Shown here: in pieces, positions 1 to 5,700 of the stretch | How the letters are laid out: each line of letters opens with the position of its first letter | Numbering within the stretch: position 1 is the stretch's first letter | NCBI GenBank assembly: GCA_030612945.1 | Contig: JAUWMY010000142.1 | Span: 1 to 6,668, forward strand | Source of the DNA: Desulfobacteraceae bacterium | GTDB taxonomy: Bacteria > Desulfobacterota > DSM-4660 > Desulfatiglandales > Desulfatiglandaceae | DNA: 6,668 bases | Direction: 5' to 3' | Notes under the pieces: model-generated | Databases searched by the model: none | Told to the model about the DNA's origin: nothing | The model's input: the letters and a program-made list of their open reading frames with translations, nothing else | Program-made: the position numbers and the translations under genes

Positions 1-470
1 ATGCCGTGCTGGATTTCCATGATGCGCCGTACAGTTTCCGAGAGGGCCTCCATGCCCTGTTCAGTCGGATCAAACGGTATGAGGAGAGGTATTCTGGCAC
101 GTTTCCGGGCATTGCAGATATCTTCCAGGGCCTGAAATGCCTCGATGATATATCCTGCTGCACTTTGAACCCTGCGCGGAAGGGCCGCATCTTCCTTGCC
201 GGTGGTTACAAGGAAAGGATCCTGCTTTCCTTCAAAGCGTATAGTGTGAAGGTCCTGATCAGCATCTGCAAAAAGCGCGTTCACGGAAACCCCGAACACC
301 TTTGCAAGGCGATATATCACGGATGCCGAGGGTGCGTTGACTCCCCGCTCTATCCTTCCCAAAGGCCCTTCGCTCATCCCGACCCTTTTGGCTAATTCCG
401 CAAGGGTCCAACTACTTTGGCGCCGCAGGAACCGTATGTTTTTCCCTATAAAATCAAGAGTTGGTTTCAC
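1..470 (-). CDS. XRE-family HTH regulator, partial (3' end beyond the window)
   Basis: Reading leftwards from GTG at 470-468, the frame stays open to the window edge for 156 codons. Residues about 9-67 form a Cro/C1-type helix-turn-helix: IRFLRR at 12-17, TLAELAKRVGMS at 22-33 and the typical recognition-helix end LGRIERG at 37-43, then SVIYRLAKVFGVSVNALF. Such domains bind palindromic operators, usually autoregulating. After a linker, MEALSETVRRIMEIQHG (140-156) resembles the lead-in to ImmA/IrrE (DUF955) metallopeptidase domains in HTH-peptidase proteins, but the HExxH motif would lie outside the window, so that part is inference. GTG is preferred because homology begins at once after it. 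The only other in-frame start is TTG at 506-504, which is the -35 box of a good promoter, and an in-frame stop lies further upstream. No Shine-Dalgarno sits at normal spacing. It faces away from the small ORF at 560-670. Confidence 0.85.
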   Translation of the reverse strand, partial: MKPTLDFIGKNIRFLRRQSSWTLAELAKRVGMSEGPLGRIERGVNAPSASVIYRLAKVFGVSVNALFADADQDLHTIRFEGKQDPFLVTTGKEDAALPRRVQSAAGYIIEAFQALEDICNARKRARIPLLIPFDPTEQGMEALSETVRRIMEIQHG

Positions 471-477
471 GTCTTGA

Positions 478-506
478 ATAGTACCTGTTAGTTCTATATC
501 TGTCAA
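478..506 (-). promoter_or_regulatory. sigma70-type promoter of the XRE gene
   Basis: On the minus strand there is a perfect -35 TTGACA (506-501), a 17-nt spacer and a -10 TACTAT (483-478, 4/6 to consensus). The expected transcription start is about 471-470, on or next to the GTG start codon, so the mRNA would be leaderless. This agrees with the missing ribosome binding site. The boxes are seen directly; the start point is inferred. Confidence 0.55.
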
Positions 507-515
507 GATAATTTT

Positions 516-544
516 TTTGTATGTTGATATTCATACTTTATAGT
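516..544 (+). promoter_or_regulatory. Weak divergent promoter
   Basis: TATAGT (539-544, 5/6 to the -10 consensus) is preceded at 17 nt by a poor -35, TTTGTA (516-521, 3/6). It would start rightward transcription near 551, just before the ATG at 560. The weak -35 and the palindrome lying across the spacer suggest a regulated promoter. It is divergent from the XRE promoter. Confidence 0.3.
519..536. promoter_or_regulatory. Inverted repeat, candidate XRE operator
   Basis: GTATG (519-523) and CATAC (532-536) form a perfect 5-bp inverted repeat around an 8-bp AT-rich spacer. It sits between the two divergent promoters and across the -35/-10 spacer of the rightward one. That size and place suit binding by an XRE dimer. 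The arms are short, so chance is not excluded. Confidence 0.4.
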
Positions 545-559
545 TCTTTTTGATTATAT

Positions 560-670
560 ATGATTCAGGCAAAAGCGGTTGCAGAGTGGCTCGATATAAA
601 AAACCCGCCGGGGTGCGCATCCTGTGGAGAGGCGTGGCGGGGGGATTGTCAATCACGATTTGACTTTTAA
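560..670 (+). CDS. Possible 36-aa cysteine-containing small protein
   Basis: ATG at 560 opens a 36-codon frame ending at TAA 668-670. The peptide begins MIQAKAVAEWLDI and carries C19-A-S-C22 and a third cysteine at 30, plus tryptophans at 10 and 26, which could suggest a small metal-binding or redox-active peptide. It is framed by a possible divergent promoter on the left and a clear same-strand terminator at 731-758 on the right, as a short gene paired with the XRE regulator would be. Against it: no Shine-Dalgarno before the ATG, a weak promoter, and overlap with the opposite-strand terminator at 598-641, whose GC-rich stem itself encodes part of the peptide. No family is recognised. Confidence 0.25.
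   Translation: MIQAKAVAEWLDIKNPPGCASCGEAWRGDCQSRFDF
598..641 (-). terminator. Leftward intrinsic terminator candidate
   Basis: On the minus strand CCCGCC (641-636) pairs perfectly with GGCGGG (609-604), followed directly by six Ts (603-598). The 26-nt loop is long but contains a nested CGC/GCG pairing. It would end leftward transcription arriving from the ORF6N gene and shield the XRE promoter. The long loop lowers confidence. Confidence 0.45.
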
Positions 671-686
671 AACGGTATGTTATAGA
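660..686 (+). promoter_or_regulatory. Possible promoter before the 731-758 terminator
   Basis: TTGACT (660-665, 5/6 to -35) and TATAGA (681-686, 4/6 to -10) are separated by 15 nt, shorter than the optimal 17. If active it would yield an RNA of about 65 nt starting near 693 and ending at the terminator. The short spacer makes this weak. Confidence 0.2.
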
Positions 687-730
687 GTTTACCAAAACGT
701 AGCTCCCCCAACGATAGTATCGTCGGCCCG

Positions 731-758
731 ACGCCCCTTTTAAGGGGCGTTTCTTTTT
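731..758 (+). terminator. Rightward rho-independent terminator
   Basis: ACGCCCCTT (731-739) and AAGGGGCGT (742-750) are perfectly complementary; in practice this is a stem of about 7-8 GC-rich pairs with a 4-6 nt loop. It is followed by TTCTTTTT (751-758). A second small hairpin, ACGAT-agt-ATCGT (711-723), lies just before it. It terminates rightward transcripts from the 516-686 region. No gene longer than 36 codons precedes it on this strand. Confidence 0.75.
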
Positions 759-764
759 GGGGGG

Positions 765-813
765 AAAATCACAACATTTATTACATTTTAGCTCACGGTT
801 TTGACAGATACGG
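765..813. repeat. 49-bp direct repeat, left copy
   Basis: This segment matches 1625-1673 in the same orientation at 43 of 49 positions, and 31 of 33 in the core from 781. The core includes GCTCACGGTTTTGACAG. The copies are 860 bp apart and bracket the ORF6N gene. They are direct, not inverted, so they are not a simple pair of transposon ends. They could be recombination sites, single ends of a mobile element or a dispersed genomic repeat. Confidence 0.8.
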
Positions 814-955
814 CCCTCCGAATTTGGAATGTGGATTTCGGATTGCGGAATTTTTTCCCATCTTTTTCATGTCAGTAGCCCCCTCCAGTTTTGCCGAGTT
901 CCTCCTCGATCTCTTCAATTGTGGGTAGGCTGGACTCTGGTTGCTTTTTTCGGAG
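814..955. other. Non-coding tail of the ORF6N gene
   Basis: This stretch lies between the ORF6N stop and the left repeat. On the minus strand the ORF6N frame continues beyond its TGA for 27 sense codons to a second TGA at 874-872, with a plausible-looking acidic tail (TIEEIEEELGKTGGGY). Nearer the repeat are short AT-rich runs with no recognisable gene. A 24-codon minus frame starting at ATG 870 has a GGAGG-like sequence upstream but runs into the repeat and resembles nothing. Confidence 0.4.
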
Positions 956-1513
956 TCATGAATGTTTCTTCTTGGTTCGTCTGCCATAGCGGCCTTTTGG
1001 TTCCTTGACTTCAAACCCGATCTTCCTTTTGGGTTTTTCAGGTGGAGCCATCAAGGCACGGATCGCATCAAAGACAATTTTAAATTGCTCATCATGATCT
1101 TCAAGGCGTCTCTCCAGATCCGCAAGCTTTTGAGACAATTTTTTATGAGTTGTCAGCATCTCACGGAGTTTGACGAACGCACGCATGATCGCAATATTAA
1201 CCTCAATAGCGCGCTTGCTTCTCAATACGCTTGAGAGCATGGCGACACCCTGTTCTGTGAAAGCCCTTGGCAGTTTGCGCGTTCCTCCCCAACTTGATGT
1301 TCCAAAATGGAACTTCAAGTCTGAAAATTCTTCACTTGTAAGTCGAAACATGAAATCCGGTGGAAAACGGTCTATATTTCGAGTCACAGCCTTATTCAGA
1401 GCACTGGTGGATACGACATAAAGTTCTGCCAAGTCTCTGTCCATCAGGACCTTTTTGCCCCTCAATAGGTATATTTTATCCGTAATTCTTTCCACAGGCA
1501 CAACGTCTGTCAT
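956..1513 (-). CDS. ORF6N-domain protein
   Basis: This 185-residue protein has the hallmarks of the ORF6N family (KilA-N-related, PF10543). Residues 8-95 contain ERITDKIYLLRGKKVLMDRDLAELY, LNKAVTRNIDRFPPDFMFRLT and the conserved LPRAFTEQGVAMLSSVLRSKRA. A helical, charged coiled-coil-like stretch follows (about 116-155), then PPEKPKRKIGF and a lysine/arginine-rich end (KKKHS) that may contact nucleic acid. The domain is known from phage anti-repressors and is spread through mobile regions; the bacterial proteins are probably DNA-binding, with no known enzymatic role. The ATG at 1513 is chosen because homology starts there and CTCCT on the plus strand (1524-1528) gives an AGGAG site 10 nt upstream. 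Extending to 1708 would add 65 unrelated residues running through the direct repeat. It lies downstream of vapBC on the same strand, 259 bp away, and between two direct repeats. Confidence 0.85.
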   Translation of the reverse strand: MTDVVPVERITDKIYLLRGKKVLMDRDLAELYVVSTSALNKAVTRNIDRFPPDFMFRLTSEEFSDLKFHFGTSSWGGTRKLPRAFTEQGVAMLSSVLRSKRAIEVNIAIMRAFVKLREMLTTHKKLSQKLADLERRLEDHDEQFKIVFDAIRALMAPPEKPKRKIGFEVKEPKGRYGRRTKKKHS

Positions 1514-1536
1514 CCTATAAAATCTCCTGTCATGTA

Positions 1537-1551
1537 ATTGGGTTCCCCAAT
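1537..1551 (-). promoter_or_regulatory. Small hairpin before the ORF6N ribosome site
   Basis: ATTGGG (1537-1542) and CCCAAT (1546-1551) are perfectly complementary around a 3-nt loop, about 8 bp upstream of the AGGAG site of the ORF6N gene. It could be an operator half-site pair or a leader hairpin. No convincing -35/-10 pair was found in 1514-1640. Confidence 0.3.
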
Positions 1552-1624
1552 CTTTCCCGCAAACGTTCGACCAAAATTGATATGAAAATAAGTCATGGGG
1601 ATTTTCGGTATCGCCAGCCCCTTT

Positions 1625-1673
1625 AAAATCATACAATTTGTTACATCTTAGCTCACGGTTTTGACAGGTACGG
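1625..1673. repeat. 49-bp direct repeat, right copy
   Basis: This is the partner of 765-813 (43/49 identical, same orientation), located 112 bp upstream of the ORF6N start. In this copy, unlike the left one, the end is part of an inverted repeat: TTTTGAC (1659-1665), a 7-bp centre, then GTCAAAA (1673-1679). Sequence similarity between the copies stops at 1673, in the middle of that palindrome. Confidence 0.8.
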
Positions 1674-1772
1674 TCAAAAGCAAGGGAATTGTTCAAAAAA
1701 ATTGACAATATTTTGTTGTCGACCGGTTTCTTATCAAAACACTGTCCCAGGACCTTGATTCGACAAAATTAT

Positions 1773-2150
1773 TTATGAATAAAGGTTAACGATTTTGAGC
1801 CCCTTTTTCTGATACAACTCAAAATGCGAATCTGTGGTATAGATTTCGGTGCAATCAGGCACCAGAAGTGAGCTCAGGATCAATGCATCCAATCCCGGCA
1901 TTCCGGTACCATGACCGATGTGACTTGCCTTGAGAGCAGTTTCCTTATTAACCGGCATAACATTTACGGCTTCGCTTATATCCGAAATGATCGTTGGCCA
2001 CTCCTTAAATTCACCTTTCAGAAGATTCCTTTGGAGTTCGTACAAAACAATGACCGATGTTATTGTCTCACGCTCCTGCCAGATACGGAACGCAACTGGA
2101 TTTTGCTCCTGTAGGGCAAAGAAAAACCCTGTATCAAGACCTGTCAACAT
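1773..2150 (-). CDS. vapC: VapC-like PIN-domain toxin
   Basis: A 125-residue protein with the PIN-domain RNase layout: MLTGLDTGFFFAL at the N terminus gives D6, VIVLYELQRN gives E38, MPGLDALILSSLL gives D88, and IYTTDSHF gives D107. These four acidic residues match the Mg2+-binding set of VapC toxins, so the active site looks intact. Family members cut tRNA or rRNA when free of their antitoxin; the target cannot be read from sequence. Length is normal (about 120-140). The ATG at 2150 is preferred over 2192: the PIN fold begins directly after it, a purine-rich AAGGACGG lies upstream, and the earlier start would add 14 non-homologous residues. The start overlaps the antitoxin stop by 17 nt, giving translational coupling in the usual antitoxin-then-toxin order. 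Confidence 0.88.
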   Translation of the reverse strand: MLTGLDTGFFFALQEQNPVAFRIWQERETITSVIVLYELQRNLLKGEFKEWPTIISDISEAVNVMPVNKETALKASHIGHGTGMPGLDALILSSLLVPDCTEIYTTDSHFELYQKKGLKIVNLYS

Positions 2151-2403
2151 CTGCTTCCGTCCTTTCCCTGTGTATATCTTCCCAGTTTTCAAGAGGTTTT
2201 TCCTTTACCAGAACGTTTAGTACACGTTTTTTGGCAGCGCCCCTTTGGTTGTCCTCCTCACCCCTTTTCAGGGATTCAATAAGCTTGTTCATGCCGGTGA
2301 CGGCCGCCTGCTGGATACTGGAAATTTTCCCCACAGTCTGGAGTTCCCTGAGAGCTTTCCATATTTCAAATGGTATTCGGATGGTTACCCGTTTATCTTG
2401 CAT
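2134..2403 (-). CDS. vapB: VapB-like ribbon-helix-helix antitoxin
   Basis: An 89-residue protein. Residues 4-10 (KRVTIRI) form the DNA-contacting beta strand of an Arc/CopG/MetJ-type fold, followed by helix A (FEIWKALREL, 12-21) and helix B (SIQQAAVTGMNKLIESL, 29-45). The charged tail, ending LENWEDIHRERTEADVDRS, is the likely toxin-binding part, as in other VapB proteins. Dimers would repress their own promoter and neutralise the PIN toxin encoded next. The ATG at 2403 has an ideal AAAGGAGG (2418-2411) 7 nt upstream; the ATG at 2448 is rejected because it lies inside the operator candidate and adds 15 unrelated residues. Subfamily assignment is by fold and by its toxin partner, not by a specific VapB signature. 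Confidence 0.85.
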   Translation of the reverse strand: MQDKRVTIRIPFEIWKALRELQTVGKISSIQQAAVTGMNKLIESLKRGEEDNQRGAAKKRVLNVLVKEKPLENWEDIHRERTEADVDRS

Positions 2404-2419
2404 TCTTTTGCCTCCTTTA

Positions 2420-2449
2420 TATGGTATGTAAATACACATTAACACCATA
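2420..2449 (-). promoter_or_regulatory. Candidate vapBC operator
   Basis: TATGGT (2420-2425) and ACCATA (2444-2449) form a perfect 6-bp inverted repeat with 18 bp between the arms; inside it, ACAT and ATGT repeats add further symmetry. It lies directly upstream of the vapB ribosome site, where RHH antitoxins bind to autoregulate. A minus-strand -10 is not clear enough to assign; ATATAA-like sequence lies at its downstream edge. Confidence 0.5.
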
Positions 2450-2509
2450 ACACGGAAATGTTGAAATGTAAAATTTGCTGAAATCCCAATTCAAAAAAAT
2501 TAGTGGATT

Positions 2510-2540
2510 GATGGGTATCGCTTCGCTCTACCCATCCTAC
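2510..2540 (-). repeat. REP-like element with GTAG head
   Basis: GATGGGTA (2510-2517) and TACCCATC (2529-2536) make a perfect 8-bp stem with an 11-nt loop (tcgcttcgctc). On the minus strand it is preceded by GTAG (2540-2537). GTAG followed by a hairpin is the layout of REP sequences mobilised by REP-associated tyrosine transposases, and near-identical GTAGGATGGGTAGAGCGAAG elements are widespread in bacterial genomes. No such transposase is in this window. On the plus strand the stem is followed by a six-T run, so it may also act as a terminator. Confidence 0.7.
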
Positions 2541-2559
2541 ATTTTTTCTTCCTTGTTGC

Positions 2560-2577
2560 ATCAACTGAAGAGTTGAT
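2560..2577. repeat. Perfect 7-bp inverted repeat
   Basis: ATCAACT (2560-2566) and AGTTGAT (2571-2577) enclose a GAAG loop. It lies in the spacer between vapB and the SNF2 gene, 20 bp beyond the REP-like element. No T-tract follows on either strand, so it is not a terminator. Function is unknown. Confidence 0.45.
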
Positions 2578-2638
2578 ATGGCCGGCGCGGGTTTGCAATG
2601 TCAGGGTTAAGGTGGGGTTATCATAAAAGGCCAATGAA

Positions 2639-2665
2639 TAGGGGCATTCCAAATACGATCCCTAC
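2639..2665 (-). repeat. Second GTAG-headed hairpin
   Basis: On the minus strand GTAGGG (2665-2660) begins a hairpin whose TAGGG arm (2664-2660) pairs with CCCTA (2643-2639) across 16 nt. Like the element at 2510-2540 it is oriented leftward, starts with GTAG and is flanked on the plus strand by CCTACATTTTT. It looks like a diverged second REP-like unit. Confidence 0.4.
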
Positions 2666-2700
2666 ATTTTTCAATGTAATCAGTCATATTGAATAAAAAT

Positions 2701-2716
2701 CTGCTAACTTTAGCAG
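2701..2716. promoter_or_regulatory. Inverted repeat upstream of the SNF2 promoter
   Basis: CTGCTAA (2701-2707) and TTAGCAG (2710-2716) are perfectly complementary around 2 bp, ending 27 bp before the TTGACA box. Its place and symmetry suit an activator or repressor site. As an RNA hairpin it would have no T-tract and could not terminate. Confidence 0.4.
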
Positions 2717-2743
2717 GTGGTGGTTTAATAAATCCGGTTCCTC

Positions 2744-2772
2744 TTGACAGATCCATGGCTGATATCTATAGA
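2744..2772 (+). promoter_or_regulatory. Promoter of the SNF2 gene
   Basis: A perfect -35 TTGACA (2744-2749), a 17-bp spacer and TATAGA (2767-2772, 4/6) form a good sigma70 promoter. The expected start is about 2778-2780, only a few bases before the ATG at 2783, leaving out the GAGGGTG (2771-2777) that could be a ribosome site. So either the message is nearly leaderless or another promoter lies upstream. Confidence 0.55.
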
Positions 2773-2782
2773 GGGTGACAGG

Positions 2783-5700
2783 ATGGTAAAGGGCAGAGCA
2801 AAAAAATTAAGGGCGCAGGGATCACAAAGAAATGTGGACCGAGCGCGCAAGCAGAACATTTCTGAGGACGATCTAAGCCGTGTGGAGTTTCATCGCCATG
2901 CATTGGCATTACTGCCACATCCGGCAGACAAGAGGCCCGGGATAGCCTATTTTGTGGAGAGCGGCCCTTTGGGACATACCCAGAGATTGTGCTCCTGCGC
3001 TATTTCAAGGGACAGGACCTGCGCTCACATCTTAAAACTGGTTGAAGTGTACAAGACCCTTAAGAAAAGCCTTAAAGGTGGAAGTCTAGAGGAGGGTTTC
3101 AGGTCGAGCATCTGGTACAGCCTTGCTAATGTTTTGGCAGATGGCTCTCGGGAGAAGCCACTATCAGTCCGCATACAATCTGCCACTTACAGGGAGAAGA
3201 AACTGATAAAGGTGATAGGTTCCAATGGGGAGGAAATGCTTTATTATTTTTCACAGGGGCCTGATCTTTCTCGATTTTTGGAACGCTGCGGGAAGTCTCC
3301 GGGGGATGCTGCTGCTCCACACAGGGGCAAAGTACTTCGGAGGCTTGCCCTTCTCACATTGACCGAAAATGAGCGCTTTATGATGGACCGGGACTTTAAG
3401 ACACGCCGACAGACTTTGGAGGAAAGCTTCTGGTACCGGGCTGCCTATCACGGCTATCGCGAATTTGGCGCCACAGGGTGCTCCTTTCATCCGGCCATTG
3501 AGGAGACAACCGGGTCGTTTACGGTCGCCTGCAAAGATCCGTCAGGAGATACTGCTTTTCGTATGGTGATACCTCGTAACAAGGTTAAAAGACTGCTTAT
3601 CACTCTTAAAGAATTCCTTCCCAACCAGCATGACCTGGCTATACACCCCATTCCCCTTAAATCCATTTTCAAGGTTGCCATAAGCACCGCGTTGGATCTG
3701 GAGGTCCGGCCCGTCATCCAGCTCATCCAGGAAAGTGGAGAGGAAAGGTTTTTTGAGAGAGAGGATCTGGAACGCTTCCGATATGGAGATCTGATCTATA
3801 TCAAAGAATTGGGTATCCTTGCTGAACTGGAGCCACCGGGGAGGATGGAAAGAAAGTTCCGGGCGCCGGTCAAAATGAGCCTCAAAAAATCCCAGGTCCC
3901 AACTTTTTTGGACGAGTTTGGGGATGACCTCCTGGAAGGCCCACACCTTGTAGATGAAGAGGTCAAAAGCCTTAAGATCTTCAAGCAAGTTGATCGAATT
4001 GAAATCACCCCCGAGGCCTTAGACAGGGATTGGTGCTGGCTTTCGGTGAAATACGGGTTTGGTAACACATCTGTCTCTCTGATTGAGATCATGCGAGCAA
4101 GGGAAGAGGGCCAGCGATACATCGGTACTGATAAGGGGTGGGTGGACTGTAAATCCCGGGATCTGGATGTCCTTGATTCCATTCTGGATCGAAGTAAAGG
4201 GGAGAAGCTTTCAGAGGAATCAAGCGCTATCAAACTATCCCGGATGGATCTTTTCCATTTAATAGCCACCAGAATGAAGCCCGTGGATATAACAGGTGAT
4301 GGCGACCGTACTGACCTGCTCAAAAGGATGCTCGAATTGAGACCCATGAGGCCTTTGCCTGAAATGAAGGGCATGACTTCATCTTTGAGACCCTATCAGG
4401 AGCGGGGAGTGGAGTGGATCTGGTTTCTGTTTGAAAATGGTTTCGGAGGGTTGCTGTGCGATGATATGGGCCTTGGTAAGACCCATGAGGTTATGTCCTT
4501 TATGGTGGGCCTGCGGGAACATGAAAATGTCAAAGGGCCTTTTCTGGTGGTTTGCCCCACCACTGTTCTAAGTCATTGGGACAACAAAATACGTGAGCAT
4601 GCCCCTGGGTTGAAGCCAGTCCTGTACCATGGCGGCCAGAGGGACCTGGGAAAAGCACTCAAAGATAACGACGTGTTATTGACCTCATACGGTATCCTCC
4701 GTTGGGATATTGAAAAGCTGAAGAACATTTCTTTTTCTCTCGCTGTTTTCGATGAAATTCAAAACATCAAGAATCCCCAGACCCTGGCTTACCACTCTGC
4801 AGAAGATATCAAGGCTCGTATGAAACTGGGGCTGACAGGGACCCCCATAGAGAATAGTCTGGGTGAATTGAAGGCCCTTTTTGATTTGACGATGCCGGGC
4901 TATTTTGGCACTGATAAGGGTTTTGATTCTCGATATGTCAAACCGATCGAGTTCGGCCTGGATACGACCAGGAGAGAGGAGCTGAGCAGGCTCATATCAC
5001 CTTTTACGCTCCGCCGCCTTAAAAAGACGGTGCTTGATGATCTCCCTGAAAAGATTGAAGATATCCGGTCCTGCCGTCTTAGTGAGGATCAGGTAAAGCT
5101 CTATCGGGATGCAATTTCTTCAAGGGGTAAGGGCTTACTCCAGTTGTTGAAGGCTGGTGAAGAACCTGTCCCTTATATCCATATTTTCGCCTTACTGAAC
5201 CTCCTCAAGCAGATCTGCAATCATCCTGCAATGGTAGAGGGCACGCCGGACGATTATGAGCAATACCAGTCAGGCAAATGGGAGCTATTTAAGGAGCTTA
5301 TTGCGGAGAGCCTTGACAGCGGGCAGAAGGTTGTTGTCTATAGCCAGTTCCTGGGGATGATAAAGATAATAGAAGGATTTCTGCAAACTCAAAATGTGGA
5401 CTTTGTAACTCTTACGGGGGCAAGCCGGAAGCGGGGTGAAATTATATCCAGATTTAACAATAACCCTGATTGCCGGTTATACGTGGGGAGTCTGAAGGCC
5501 GGGGGGACAGGCATAGATCTGGTAGCCGCCTCGGTGGTCATCCATTATGATCGGTGGTGGAATGCGGCCAGGGAAGACCAGGCCACGGACAGGGTCCACA
5601 GGATCGGGCAAAAACGCGGTGTTCAGGTCTTCAAGCTGGTGACTGAAGGGACTTTGGAGGAAAAGATATCGGCCATCATTGAAAAAAAGCGAAATTTGAT

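Noticed and set aside
6..395. Plus-strand open frame of 129 codons
   Set aside because: It is antisense to the XRE gene, has no ribosome site and no recognisable domain, while the minus frame carries a clear helix-turn-helix.
571..641. tRNA-like beginning (GCGGTTGCAGAGTGGCTCGA)
   Set aside because: It superficially resembles the start of a serine or leucine tRNA, but there is no anticodon arm, T-arm or matching acceptor end downstream.
793..1014. Minus-strand 73-codon frame
   Set aside because: It overlaps the ORF6N 3' end in another frame, has low-complexity basic composition and ends within the direct repeat.
1514..1708. 65-residue N-terminal extension of the ORF6N protein
   Set aside because: It runs through the direct repeat, resembles nothing in the family, and a good AGGAG site and conserved start lie at 1513.
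2744..2782. TTG start adding 13 residues to the SNF2 protein
   Set aside because: The TTG is part of a perfect TTGACA -35 box with a -10 at 17 bp, so it would not lie in the transcript from that promoter; ATG 2783 has a better ribosome site.
3126..4374. Several minus-strand open frames of 64-192 codons
   Set aside because: All are shadows of the SNF2 gene, with serine/arginine-rich antisense composition and no domain.
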